A stretch of 46,628 nt of DNA from an uncultured Demequina sp. (GCA_937925595.1 CALALQ010000058.1:1-46628); one strand, 5' to 3'. Shown: positions 16,378-25,148, counted from the first letter of the stretch. Translations and numbers: made by a program. Notes: generated from the letters alone by a model not told the origin.

Positions 16378-17898
16378 ATGATTCGCTCTCGCGTCGCGAT
16401 GTCCCTTGCCGCAGCGTCGGCCCTTGTCATGGTGCTGTCCGCTTGCGTGCCCGATCGCAACCAGGTGACCCCCACCGCTGTGCCGTCGGGGGTGCCCACC
16501 AATGCGCCCGGCGGCGACATTTACGAGCAGGAGATCCAGTGGGAGACCTGCGGCGAACTTGAGTGCGCGACCATCCAGGTGCCGCTCGACTGGGGCAACC
16601 CTGGCGGAGAGACCATCGACCTCAAGCTCAACAAGATCCCGGCTGAGGGCGACAAGCAGGGGTCGCTGCTGCTCAACCCGGGCGGGCCGGGCGGCTCTGG
16701 CCTGGATCTCGCCGAGTACTTTGGCGCGATCGCGGGAGACGAGCTGCTTGAGGCGTACGACATCATTGGGTTCGACCCGCGCGGCGTGGGCGAGTCCTCG
16801 CCCGTCAACTGCGGCGACAAGGACGTCGTGGACACGTACATCGTCACCGATTGGCCGCTCGACACCCAGGAGGATGTGGACGCCGCCAACCAGCGCAACG
16901 TCGAGTTCGCCAAGGTGTGCGAGGCCAACACGGGCCGCCTCATCGAGAACATCGACACGCCTTCCGTGGCGCGCGATATGGACCTCATTCGCGCCCTCGT
17001 TGGCGACGAGAAGCTCAACTACCTGGGCTTCTCCTACGGCACCAAACTGGGCGCCACCTACGCGCAGCTGTTCCCTGAGAACGTGGGCCGCCTGGTGCTC
17101 GATGGTGCAACGGACTTCCTGTTGCCGGAAGAGGAGCAGGCCTACGGCCAGGCCAAGGGCTTCGAGGAGGCGCTCGAGGCGTTCATCGCGTGGTGCCTCA
17201 AGGAAGACGGCTGCCCGCTCGAGCGCAGCATCACGCTCGCGAAGAAGCAGATCCACGAGCTCACCACGAGCGCCATCGACAACCCCTTCCCCGGCCAGGG
17301 CATCAAGGTGAACGGCAACCTCATGGTCTACGGCATCGTCGTGACCCTGTATGACGAGGGTTCGTGGCCGTACCTCAAGACCGCGCTCATCGAGGTCATC
17401 GAGACCGGCAGCGCCACGATCATGGGCCAGCTCGCGGACTTCTACCTCGACCGCTCCTCGGAGAACGGCGACTACCTCACCAACTCCACCGTGGCGTTCA
17501 CCGCAATCAACTGCCTCGACGCGGTGCCCGAGGAGCCGTGGACCATCGCCGACGTCGCCGAGTTCCGCGAGTACATGGAAGAGGCATCGCCCACGTTCGG
17601 CTGGTGGTTCGCGGCGTCCACGGGCTGCAGCGACTGGCCCTTCACCGCGAGCGAGCACATCACCACGCTGGACAAGGCGACCTCCGTCTCGCCCATCCTC
17701 GTGATCGGCACCACCGGCGACCCTGCCACCCCGTACGAGTGGGCGGAGTCCCTCACCCAGCGACTGGGCAACGCCACGCTCCTCACCTACAAGGGCGAGG
17801 GTCACACCGCGTACGGCCGCTCCAACCAGTGCATCATCGACGCGGTCGACAATTGGCTGGTCCACGGAGAGATGCCGGATTCGGGAACTGTGTGCTGA
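16378..17898 (+). CDS. secreted alpha/beta hydrolase lipoprotein (TAP-like)
   Basis: A 506-residue member of the tripeptidyl aminopeptidase-like hydrolases. The signal peptide ends in the lipobox VLSAC (Cys 22), so it is lipid-anchored outside the membrane. The oxyanion region is LLNPGGPGGSG, the nucleophile elbow GFSYGTKLGATYAQ (S219), and the C-terminal TAP-like domain supplies the acid (GTTGDPATPYEWAE) and the histidine (GEGHTAYGRS). Family members remove N-terminal tripeptides or act on esters; the actual substrate is unknown. It follows holB in the same direction but has its own -10 box. Confidence 0.9.
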   Translation: MIRSRVAMSLAAASALVMVLSACVPDRNQVTPTAVPSGVPTNAPGGDIYEQEIQWETCGELECATIQVPLDWGNPGGETIDLKLNKIPAEGDKQGSLLLNPGGPGGSGLDLAEYFGAIAGDELLEAYDIIGFDPRGVGESSPVNCGDKDVVDTYIVTDWPLDTQEDVDAANQRNVEFAKVCEANTGRLIENIDTPSVARDMDLIRALVGDEKLNYLGFSYGTKLGATYAQLFPENVGRLVLDGATDFLLPEEEQAYGQAKGFEEALEAFIAWCLKEDGCPLERSITLAKKQIHELTTSAIDNPFPGQGIKVNGNLMVYGIVVTLYDEGSWPYLKTALIEVIETGSATIMGQLADFYLDRSSENGDYLTNSTVAFTAINCLDAVPEEPWTIADVAEFREYMEEASPTFGWWFAASTGCSDWPFTASEHITTLDKATSVSPILVIGTTGDPATPYEWAESLTQRLGNATLLTYKGEGHTAYGRSNQCIIDAVDNWLVHGEMPDSGTVC

Positions 17899-17903
17899 CC
17901 CGC

Positions 17904-17909
17904 TACACT
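17904..17909 (+). promoter_or_regulatory. -10 box TACACT upstream of tRNA-Thr
   Basis: TACACT lies 39 bp before the mature 5' end of the tRNA, a suitable position for its promoter; no strong -35 can be named. Confidence 0.4.
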
Positions 17910-17948
17910 TTCTGACTGGCCCGGTGGTCGATTCGATTGCAGGGCCGC

Positions 17949-18024
17949 GCCGCCTTAGCTCAGTCGGCAGAGCGATTCACTCGTAATGAATAGGTCGTGG
18001 GTTCGATTCCCACAGGCGGCTCCA
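17949..18024 (+). tRNA. tRNA-Thr (anticodon CGT)
   Basis: A 76-nt cloverleaf: acceptor stem GCCGCCT/AGGCGGC, D-arm with GCTCAGTCGGCAGAGC, anticodon stem ATTCA/TGAAT closing the loop CTCGTAA (anticodon CGT, reads ACG), and T-arm GTGGGTTCGATTCCCAC. The CCA end is encoded. No integrase or duplicated tRNA end is seen nearby. Confidence 0.97.
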
Positions 18025-18026
18025 CT

Positions 18027-18062
18027 GGCCCGGTTTCTCGCAGAGAGGCCGGGCCGTTTGCT
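18027..18062 (+). terminator. terminator after tRNA-Thr
   Basis: GGCCCGG (18027-18033) pairs with CCGGGCC (18049-18055), followed by GTTTGCTTT. It starts two bases after the CCA. Confidence 0.75.
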
Positions 18063-18110
18063 TTGTGGGGTGGGTGCTGCCCGGCCGCGGCGCCGCGCCC
18101 CAACTCAGAG

Positions 18111-18359
18111 CGCGGTAATGGGACATGAGGTCCGGGTTTCGGAGATCTGTGTCTCCTAATGGGACATCAGGTCCGGCGCGGCCCTCATCCCCGCCCTGAG
18201 CGAACCTCAGGCCCAACGCTGTGGTCGCGCCACGCGCCACGCTCCCGACGCGCGCGACACTCACCACGCTCCATACTCACCCCACTCGCCGAGCGGACCT
18301 CATGTCCCATTACCGTGCAAGGATTCGCGAAAGCCGGACCTCATGTCCCATTACCGCGC
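18111..18359. repeat. inverted tandem-repeat array, family C (2 forward, 2 reverse)
   Basis: The core TAATGGGACATGAGGTCCGG occurs forward at 18116 and, with one change, at 18157 (period 41 bp), and inverted with reverse cores ending at 18312 and 18353 (period 41 bp). The first and last units form a perfect 25-bp inverted pair. The 117 bp between forward and reverse halves codes for nothing recognisable. The gene-free stretch 18025-18473 holds the tRNA terminator, this array and a low-complexity tract. The layout matches family B (26338-26548) although the sequence is unrelated. Confidence 0.85.
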
Positions 18360-18388
18360 ACGGGTGGCGCGGCTGGGGCCACGCGGGG

Positions 18389-18482
18389 CGCAGCACGGCG
18401 CGCACGCGGCGCAGTACGGCGCGCAGGCGCAGCCAGCTCAGGTTGCGCCGCCGCCAACTCACGCGCAGCCAGCTCAGGCAAA
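18389..18482. repeat. low-complexity direct repeats
   Basis: A 17-bp unit beginning GCGCAGCACGGCG recurs about 21 bp later with one change, and GCGCAGCCAGCTCAGG occurs twice 40 bp apart; the second copy includes the stop codon of the serine hydrolase. Local slippage is the simplest explanation. Confidence 0.6.
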
Positions 18483-19454
18483 CAGCTTTTCGAACTCCCG
18501 CACCATCTTCCACGCGCCTCCCGCAGTGTTCGACAGCACGGTCGCCACACGCCCGGTCTCGGGATCAAACGTGGACCTGTACGACTGCCCTACGTCGCAG
18601 CCCTCCATGATCCACTGCTTGCCGCTCCAGCTGAGCCACATGCCAAGGCCGTACTGCATCTCCTCATCGGGAACCTGGTTGCGCGGCCGCGCCATGAGCT
18701 CAACATGCTCAGCACTCACGAGCTCCCCGCCGGCCAGCGCCCGCCAGAACCTCACAGTGTCGTTGGCGTTGGTGAACGCGCCACCGTCGCCGGAGGGCAC
18801 CACGGGCAGATGGAAGATGTTCGTCTGATCGCCCTCGTTGAAGACGTAGCCCAGGGCCACGTCGGCAGGCAGCGAGTCCGTTCGCAGCGCAGCGGTCGCC
18901 ACGAGCCCTGCGGGCTTCACCACCTCGTCATCAAGCAACTCGGCATACGGCTTGCCGGTCACGCGTTCGGCGATGACCGCGGCCACCATGAACCCGCCGT
19001 TGTTGTAGCGGAACGCGGTGCCGGGCTCTTCGCGCTGCGGTCGGCCGTCGAGGATTGGCAGGAACGCCTCGGCAGTCGCGAGCTGCTGGACGGGCACCTC
19101 AAGGATGTAGTCCTCGAGTTCGTACTCGTCCTCGTCCAGATAGTCGCCAATGCCCGACGTGTGGGTCAGGAGCTGCTCGAGCGTCACCTCTGGCGCAATG
19201 AGGGGAAGGTCGTCGCCCAGCCAGGTGCGCACGGGTTCGGTGAGCGATAGGACGCCGCGCTCAACGAGCCGCAGCACGATCACGGCGGTGAAGGTCTTGG
19301 ATGCGGACGCGACGCCAAAGCGCGTCTCGACCGTCATGGGGACTCGTAAGGCGCGGTGGGCCCAGCCACGAGCCAGTTCAAACTCTCGCCCGTCTGGACC
19401 ATCTACGGTGGCGACGCCGGTGAAGGCCCCGACCACATCGTCGGGCAATTCCAT
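18474..19454 (-). CDS. serine hydrolase, beta-lactamase / class C family
   Basis: A 326-residue penicillin-binding-protein-like hydrolase with the catalytic SxxK as S50-A-S-K53 (GVASASKTF), a YxN-type motif in FRYNNGGFMVAA, and LTHTSGIGDYL, which is typical of the esterase/DD-peptidase branch. No signal peptide is visible, so it is probably cytoplasmic. The substrate is unknown; family members are esterases, peptidases or beta-lactam hydrolases. The ATG at 19454 is preferred over the GTG at 19463 because a TATAGT box lies 7 nt upstream of the former and overlaps the latter. The gene follows the terminator of the upstream secreted-protein gene. Confidence 0.88.
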   Translation of the reverse strand: MELPDDVVGAFTGVATVDGPDGREFELARGWAHRALRVPMTVETRFGVASASKTFTAVIVLRLVERGVLSLTEPVRTWLGDDLPLIAPEVTLEQLLTHTSGIGDYLDEDEYELEDYILEVPVQQLATAEAFLPILDGRPQREEPGTAFRYNNGGFMVAAVIAERVTGKPYAELLDDEVVKPAGLVATAALRTDSLPADVALGYVFNEGDQTNIFHLPVVPSGDGGAFTNANDTVRFWRALAGGELVSAEHVELMARPRNQVPDEEMQYGLGMWLSWSGKQWIMEGCDVGQSYRSTFDPETGRVATVLSNTAGGAWKMVREFEKLFA

Positions 19455-19461
19455 ACTCCCC

Positions 19462-19467
19462 ACTATA
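19462..19467 (-). promoter_or_regulatory. -10 box TATAGT, leaderless start
   Basis: On the minus strand TATAGT ends 7 nt before the ATG at 19454, immediately after the terminator hairpin of the upstream gene. Confidence 0.5.
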
Positions 19468-19474
19468 TGGAGAA

Positions 19475-19507
19475 CGGCCCTCCCCCGGCTGAGACGGGGG
19501 AGGGCCG
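19475..19507 (-). terminator. strong hairpin terminator
   Basis: A perfect 13-bp stem, CGGCCCTCCCCCG (19475-19487) with its complement at 19495-19507, and a 7-nt loop. It lies 20 bp beyond the stop of the 748-residue secreted protein. Confidence 0.85.
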
Positions 19508-19526
19508 CGGGGCGCGCGCCGGTGGA

Positions 19527-21773
19527 CTATCCGGCGTACTGCGCCTCCGCTTCGACCGCATCCGCGGGCGGAGCGTCCAGCTCATTGTGGACTTCGGTGG
19601 GGGGACCGGCCACGCAGAGCGGGGTAGGCGGCGGGTAGTTCAGGTGCACCGTCAGGGTCGGGTTCACCTCGACCTCGACGTCCACACCGTCCCTGGTCCA
19701 GCCAAAGTTGTCGTCACCGACGGACACCCACTCGTCGTCGATGTACGCCCATCCGGGCCAGCCCGTCGCGGTCCAGCTGCCGTCACCGTTGTCGGTGGCG
19801 GTGGCGCCGGGCCACAGGAACTTGCCGGATCCGATCGGCACCGTCTTCACGAAGGTCTCGGACTTGCCGGGAGCCGTGAAGGTGAAGGTCGCAGTTCCGT
19901 CGTCAGTCGACAGACCGTTGGGGTCGTTGAGCTTGACGTCGTACTCGATCCACGGGACGTCGTCCACGCACTGCGAGGCGACGATGGTGCCTTCGAGGCT
20001 CGGCGGCTCGCAGAGCTCGGAGTCAATCTCCTCCTCGCTCACCACGTAGGTCTCGCCGTAGACCTTGTCCTGGAGCACCCACTTGAGGGTCTCCCAGTCC
20101 CACTCGTAGTCCTGCGTCCAGTCACGGGCGGTGGTGGTCACAGTGGACTTGCCGTTGTAAGGCACCACGCACTCGTAGGTGGGCGGGTAGGTCTCCGTGC
20201 CGTTGAGGCCCTCGGGCTTGTCCGGGATGCACTCCTCGGCGTTGACGATCTGCGTCAGCTCCTCGTCAATGAAGGGGTCAGAGTAGACCTTGTCCTGCAG
20301 CTCCCACTTGCCGAGCTGCTGGTTCCAGGACCAGTCCTGAGTCCAGGTCTTCTTCCACGTGTAGAGGTACGCGGTGCCGTTGCCCGGCTCGACGCACTCA
20401 CGGCTCTCCGGCAGCAGCTCCTCACCGCTGTACGGGTCGGGCTTGCCGGGAATGCAGGACTCGTCGTCCACGTAGACCTTCTTGACGAAGATCGGACCGG
20501 AGTAGACCTTCTCGGCCCAGTCCCAGGTCTGCGTGGTGGCGTTCCACACGGGCTGCTGGGTCCAGGTCTTCTTCCAGGTCACCTTCTTGGCGGTGCCGTT
20601 CAGGGGGTCAACGCACTCCTGAGTGTCCCAAGACTCCTCGCCGCTCTTGGGGCCAGGCTTGGGCGGGTTGCAGGAGTTGCCGACCTTCTTGAACTTCCAC
20701 GCGGTGCCAAGACCACCAGGGATCAGGTGCTCGGTGGGGTTGTTAGGTCCGTAGAGCACGCCGCCTGCGATGAGCGCAGCCGTGGTCTCGTCGTCGTAGT
20801 AGATGTCGATCTGGTAGCAGCCCCAGCCGATGTTGTTGAGGTAGCTGTCCAGCGCGTTGAGGTTGGGCGTGCTCTGCTTCTCGTGCGTCACGTACTTCTG
20901 CGGAGGCGTCCACACAGGGGAGTTGTTGTTCCAGCCACCCATGCGCCACGCGACGATCACGTAGCACGGCTTGATCTCGTGCTTGGCGAGCGTGCGGACC
21001 TGGGTCTCCTGAGTGACCACCTTGTTCTCGTGGTCAAGAACCCACTGGCCGTTCTTCCACTTGTAGGGGGTGACGGTCTTGGTGCGAGTCTGGGTCACCT
21101 CGGTGGCGCCACACTCGATCTTGCCGTCCTTCCACTTGCCGTACTCGACCTTGGGGGCCTTCTCCGCGGGCTGACCACAGATGATCTCGCCCTGCCAGTG
21201 GTAGTTGGTGCCGGCGACCTGCACCCAGGTCACTGCGTAGTAGGTCCAACCGGGCCACTGCGAGTGCGACTTGAAGTCAAACGTCTTGGTGCCGCTCCAG
21301 GTGCCGGAGTCCTTGTGGAAGTTCAGGGTCTTGGTCGCGTTGGTCGCGAGGTTCTTGAACTTCACGTTGACGTCGTTGGCCTGGCCAGCGGGGATGTTCG
21401 AGGGGTACTTGACGATCAGCGCGTCGCAGCTAGGTGCGTCGTAGCGCCAGTCCCAGTCGAACGGGGGCTCGTACCCGGGGCAGCTCTCGATGCCGGGGTC
21501 GCTGCCGCCAATCTGGATGACGACCGACTTGCCGTGCTTGTCCGGGAACTCGTCGCCGACCTTGGGGTTGCCGTCGCCGATCGCGTTCTTGGAGACGTGC
21601 ACAAGGCCGTCGTTGCCCTTCTTGAGGACTTCATCGCCCCCTGGCGTGGTCGTGTACTTACAGACCCACACCTTGTCGTCATGGTCATTGCCCCCAGGCG
21701 ATGCCTGTGCGGGGCCGGTGAACACCAGGGCGACCAGTGCCACCGCAAGTGCTGCGAGGGTTTTCCTCAGCAT
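19527..21773 (-). CDS. large secreted Trp/Cys-rich repeat protein
   Basis: A 748-residue exported protein with signal peptide MLRKTLAALAVALVALVFTG ending at PAQAS. Residues 30-110 match a domain seen in many actinobacterial surface proteins (DKVWVCKYTTTPGGDEVLKK then KSVVIQIGGSDP). From about 378 to 592 there are three tandem units of 70-75 residues, each with an EC-V-P-NG start, a WKKTWTQ- or RDWTQ-like block, W-rich middle, DKVYS/EKVYS and a closing C-P; a related partial unit lies around residue 240. A beta-rich domain ends with VHLNYPPPTPLC. Relatives usually finish with an LPXTG anchor, but here the protein ends 32 residues later (DAVEAEAQYAG), so it may be released. The start has GGGAGG well placed upstream. 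A function in adhesion or matrix is plausible but unproven. Confidence 0.75.
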   Translation of the reverse strand: MLRKTLAALAVALVALVFTGPAQASPGGNDHDDKVWVCKYTTTPGGDEVLKKGNDGLVHVSKNAIGDGNPKVGDEFPDKHGKSVVIQIGGSDPGIESCPGYEPPFDWDWRYDAPSCDALIVKYPSNIPAGQANDVNVKFKNLATNATKTLNFHKDSGTWSGTKTFDFKSHSQWPGWTYYAVTWVQVAGTNYHWQGEIICGQPAEKAPKVEYGKWKDGKIECGATEVTQTRTKTVTPYKWKNGQWVLDHENKVVTQETQVRTLAKHEIKPCYVIVAWRMGGWNNNSPVWTPPQKYVTHEKQSTPNLNALDSYLNNIGWGCYQIDIYYDDETTAALIAGGVLYGPNNPTEHLIPGGLGTAWKFKKVGNSCNPPKPGPKSGEESWDTQECVDPLNGTAKKVTWKKTWTQQPVWNATTQTWDWAEKVYSGPIFVKKVYVDDESCIPGKPDPYSGEELLPESRECVEPGNGTAYLYTWKKTWTQDWSWNQQLGKWELQDKVYSDPFIDEELTQIVNAEECIPDKPEGLNGTETYPPTYECVVPYNGKSTVTTTARDWTQDYEWDWETLKWVLQDKVYGETYVVSEEEIDSELCEPPSLEGTIVASQCVDDVPWIEYDVKLNDPNGLSTDDGTATFTFTAPGKSETFVKTVPIGSGKFLWPGATATDNGDGSWTATGWPGWAYIDDEWVSVGDDNFGWTRDGVDVEVEVNPTLTVHLNYPPPTPLCVAGPPTEVHNELDAPPADAVEAEAQYAG

Positions 21774-22222
21774 TTTCGTTCCTCCCAGTAACGAGGTCTG
21801 TCCGGGTTCTCCGCGTAGTCCATGCGCAGACGGATGCCTCGACTAGGCAATACAAGGGCGGCGAAAAGTGACCGTCAACGGCGTTCGCAGGGGGGTGTAG
21901 ACGTCAATTACAGATGTATACGGGTGTGACAAATGTGAACAAAGAAAACAAGATAACCGCGGCGTGGCATCTTGGCAGTGTCCGATTTTTCGCTATTTAC
22001 CAGGCCCTACGGCGCAGTGGGCAAACTAGGACACACCGCCCGACGCTGTGGGCACCATCCGCGACCAGTCCGCGATCCGTTCGGTCCAGTTCCGCCACCA
22101 CTCGTGCTGGTGGATCTTGCACGGTGTGGAGAGTCGAACCGGGCAGGATCCACCATTAGGACGGGGGTTTCAGGACTCTCGACCCTCCCGGCGGACGCAC
22201 CCTCGCGTGGAACAATGGCGGC
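21774..22222. other. 449-bp intergenic region between divergent genes
   Basis: It contains the leader of the large secreted protein and an AT-richer tract (about 21900-22010) suited to promoters. A family B hairpin follows at 22108-22155, and one CCGACGCTG word lies at 22039. No credible gene is present. Confidence 0.7.
22108..22155. repeat. family B repeat, single inverted pair
   Basis: TGGTGGATCTTGCACGGT (22108-22125) is inverted at 22138-22155 with 16 of 18 positions pairing across a 12-nt loop. The right arm and its flanks (GAACCGGGCAG and, further on, ATTAGGACGGGGG) resemble the reverse units of the array at 26338-26548. It sits about 70 bp upstream of the dehydrogenase start. Confidence 0.8.
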
Positions 22223-25117
22223 GTGACCGCGACCGACGCCAGCACAGCGCACGCCTCCACAGCGCACGCCAGCACAGCGCACGCCGCCGCGGCGAAGGAC
22301 ATCGCCGCCGCGCTGCGCAGCGCCATCGACGGCGAGGTCGACACGTCAGCCCGCCGCCGCGCGGAGTACTCAACGGACGCCTCCAACTACCGCGTGGTTC
22401 CGCAGGTAGTCGCCTACCCCCGCGATCGCGCAGACCTCGAAGCCACCCTCGCCACCGCCCGCGAGCTCGCCCTCCCCATCACGATGCGCGGCGGCGGCAC
22501 CTCGGTCGCGGGCAACGCGATTGGCCCCGGCCTCGTCATCGACACCAGCCGCCACCTGACCCGCATCCTGGACGTCAATACCGAGGAGCGCACCGCGCGC
22601 GTCGAGCCCGGTGTGATCATGTCCACCCTCCAGCGCCACATCGCCGCGACCGGCCTGCGCTTTGGCCCGGACCCCAGCACCTCCACCCGCGCAACCTTCG
22701 GCGGCATGATCGGCAACAACGCCTGCGGCCCCCACGCCGTCGCGTTCGGCCGCACCGCGGACAACGTCATCAGCCTCGACGCAATCGACGGAACGGGCCG
22801 ACGCTTCACCGCCTCACGCGGCGACCTCACCCCCATCCCGGGCCTCGAGGACCTGGTCAAGGCCAACCTCGCCCTCATCCGGACCGAGTTCGGTCGCTTC
22901 TCCCGCCAGGTCTCCGGCTACAGCCTCGAGCATCTGCTCCCGGAGCTGGGCGGCGACCTCGCCCGCTTCCTCGTGGGCACGGAAGGCACGCTCGCCACCG
23001 TCCTCGACGCCACCGTCCGCCTGGTTCCGGTCGCCCCGCATCGCATCACCTTGGTGCTCGCCTACAAGGACATGCCCAGTGCGGCGGACGCTGTGGTCCC
23101 CCTCCTCGCCCACAAGCCTCACGCTGTCGAGGGCTTGGACGCTCGCCTGGTCCGTCGCGTCGCCGAGTTCCGCGCCACCGGCGAGATCCCGGAGCTACCG
23201 CGCGGCGCCGGCTGGCTCTTCATCGAGGTGGGCGCGGACACCGAGGAAGAGGCGCGGGAGAACCTCGCGAACATCATCCGCGACTCGGGCACCGAGAGCT
23301 ACCGAGTAGTAGAGGACCCCAAAGAGGCGGCCCAACTGTGGTCCATTCGCGCTGATGGCGCGGGACTTGCCGGCCGCAGCGATGAGAACAAGGAATGCTG
23401 GCCCGGCTGGGAGGACGCGGCGGTTCCCCCGCAGAACCTGGGCTCCTATCTGCGCGACTTCGATGACCTCATGCAGCGCCACGGCGTCTCCGGCCAGCCG
23501 TTCGGGCACTTTGGCGACGGCTGCATCCACGTGCGCCTCGACATTCCCCTCCAACACGACGGCCAACCGCTGCGCGCCTTCATGGAGGACGCCGCCGCGC
23601 TCGTCGCGTCCCACGGCGGCAGCCTCAGCGGGGAGCACGGCGACGGCCGCGCCCGAAGCGAACTGCTCCCCGCGATGTACTCGCCCAAGGCCATCGAGCT
23701 GTTCAAGGCGGTCAAGCACCTCTTTGACCCCAACAACCTGCTCAACCCCGGTGTCCTCGTAGACCCCGCCCCGCTGGACCAAGACCTCCGCCGCCCGAGC
23801 GCTCCGCCCGTTCCAGCGTCGGGCGGATTCGCCTTCCGCCACGACCACGGCGACCTCACCCAGGCCGTCCACCGCTGCACCGGCGTGGGCAAGTGCCGCG
23901 CGGACGCGATCGGCACCGGCAGCGGCTTCATGTGCCCGTCGTATGCTGCCACTGGTGACGAGAAGGACGTGACCCGCGGTCGCGCTCGTGTGCTCCAGGA
24001 CGCCATCAACGGCACCTTGGTCAAGGGTCTCAACGACCGCGCCGTCCGCGAGAGCCTCGACCTGTGCCTGTCCTGCAAGGCCTGCTCCAACGACTGCCCC
24101 AGCGGCGTGGACATGGCGGCGTATAAGTCGGAGGTGCTGCACCGCCGCTACAAGGGCAAGCCCCGCCCGGTCGCGCACTACTCGATTGGCTGGCTGCCGC
24201 GCTGGCTCAAGGTCATCGGAGTCGCGCCTCGCGTGGTCAACGCGGTCCTCAAGCCTCGCTGGATTCAGCGCACGGCAGTCTCGGTCGCCGGTATGGATGC
24301 CCGACGCTCGCTCCCCAGATTTGCCCCCACACCTTTCCGCCGCAGCCAGGTGGCACAGCGCAGGGCGGCGGACACCATCAAGTGCGCTTCGACGGAAAAC
24401 CGCGTGGTGCTGTGGGCCGATTCGTTCACGGACGGCATCGAGCCGCAGATCCCAGAGGCCATCGTGCGCGTACTCGAGTCGGCGGGCTTCGAAGTACTCG
24501 TCTCCGCTGGTGACGCGTGCTGCGGCGTCACGTGGATCTCCACGGGCCAGTTGGATGGTGCTCGCAAGCGCCTCAACCACCTCGCCGAGATCCTCGGCCC
24601 GTACGCCGTCAACGGCATCCCGATCATCGGCGTGGAGCCCAGCTGCATGGCGGTGCTGCGCGGCGACATCGTGGACCTGCTCCCTGACGACCCCCGCGCC
24701 CACGCGATCCGCGCCAACACCTTCACGCTTGCGGAGGTGTTGACCGGCCGTGCGCAGGTCAAGCCCCGCGAGGGATGGACGCCCCCTTCGCTTGAGGACG
24801 TCACCGCCGTGGTGCAGCCGCACTGCCACCAGTACTCGGTGGTGGGCTTCGATGCCGACCGCGAGCTGCTCGCGACGGCGGGCGCGAAGGTGACCGAAGC
24901 GTCGGGCTGCTGCGGCCTTGCCGGCAACTGGGGGACCGAGCGCGGGCACTATGACCTGTCCGTGAAGGTGGCGGAGAACTCGCTGCTGCCCAAGCTGCGC
25001 GCCGCCGAGCCAGGCACTGTCTACATCGCGGACGGCGTGAGCTGCCGCACCCAGGCCGATGACCTCGCGGACGTCAAGGGCCGCCACCTCGCGCAGCTCC
25101 TCGCCGAGCGGCTGTAA
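22223..25117 (+). CDS. FAD / Fe-S D-lactate-type dehydrogenase (GlcD-GlcF fusion)
   Basis: A 964-residue flavoprotein fused to an iron-sulfur module. Residues 60-200 are the FAD-binding domain (TMRGGGTSVAGNAIG, FGGMIGNNACGPHAV). The middle is the FAD-oxidase C domain (FGHFGDGCIHVRLDIP, LSGEHGDGRARSELL). Residues 550-640 carry two cysteine clusters (CTGVGKCRADAIG and CLSCKACSNDCPSGVD). The C-terminal CCG domains have DACCGVTW, EPSCMAVLR, QPHCHQYS and ASGCCGLAGNWG. Such proteins oxidise D-lactate or related 2-hydroxy acids at the membrane and pass electrons onward. The GTG start has only a weak site. The N-terminus begins with three ASTAH repeats encoded by a 15-bp tandem repeat. Confidence 0.9.
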   Translation: MTATDASTAHASTAHASTAHAAAAKDIAAALRSAIDGEVDTSARRRAEYSTDASNYRVVPQVVAYPRDRADLEATLATARELALPITMRGGGTSVAGNAIGPGLVIDTSRHLTRILDVNTEERTARVEPGVIMSTLQRHIAATGLRFGPDPSTSTRATFGGMIGNNACGPHAVAFGRTADNVISLDAIDGTGRRFTASRGDLTPIPGLEDLVKANLALIRTEFGRFSRQVSGYSLEHLLPELGGDLARFLVGTEGTLATVLDATVRLVPVAPHRITLVLAYKDMPSAADAVVPLLAHKPHAVEGLDARLVRRVAEFRATGEIPELPRGAGWLFIEVGADTEEEARENLANIIRDSGTESYRVVEDPKEAAQLWSIRADGAGLAGRSDENKECWPGWEDAAVPPQNLGSYLRDFDDLMQRHGVSGQPFGHFGDGCIHVRLDIPLQHDGQPLRAFMEDAAALVASHGGSLSGEHGDGRARSELLPAMYSPKAIELFKAVKHLFDPNNLLNPGVLVDPAPLDQDLRRPSAPPVPASGGFAFRHDHGDLTQAVHRCTGVGKCRADAIGTGSGFMCPSYAATGDEKDVTRGRARVLQDAINGTLVKGLNDRAVRESLDLCLSCKACSNDCPSGVDMAAYKSEVLHRRYKGKPRPVAHYSIGWLPRWLKVIGVAPRVVNAVLKPRWIQRTAVSVAGMDARRSLPRFAPTPFRRSQVAQRRAADTIKCASTENRVVLWADSFTDGIEPQIPEAIVRVLESAGFEVLVSAGDACCGVTWISTGQLDGARKRLNHLAEILGPYAVNGIPIIGVEPSCMAVLRGDIVDLLPDDPRAHAIRANTFTLAEVLTGRAQVKPREGWTPPSLEDVTAVVQPHCHQYSVVGFDADRELLATAGAKVTEASGCCGLAGNWGTERGHYDLSVKVAENSLLPKLRAAEPGTVYIADGVSCRTQADDLADVKGRHLAQLLAERL
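22238..22282 (+). repeat. 15-bp tandem repeat, three units, in coding sequence
   Basis: GCCAGCACAGCGCAC occurs three times in a row with two changes in the middle unit, and encodes ASTAH three times at the N-terminus of the dehydrogenase. Copy-number change would keep the frame. Confidence 0.9.
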
Positions 25118-25148
25118 GCGCCGGGGCAGCCCGCGCCGCACCGCTCAA

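Noticed and set aside
17949..18480. Integrated element at tRNA-Thr
   Set aside because: Repeats follow the tRNA, but no integrase, no duplicated tRNA 3' end and no phage genes are present.
19356..21791. 811-codon open frame on the plus strand opposite the large secreted protein
   Set aside because: It is antisense to a gene with signal peptide, repeats, ribosome site and terminator. Its product is a low-complexity Val/Leu/Gly/Arg sequence typical of GC-rich antisense frames.
23195..25141. 648-codon open frame on the minus strand opposite the dehydrogenase
   Set aside because: The coding strand has all motifs of the FAD/Fe-S family; the antisense product has no recognisable domain.
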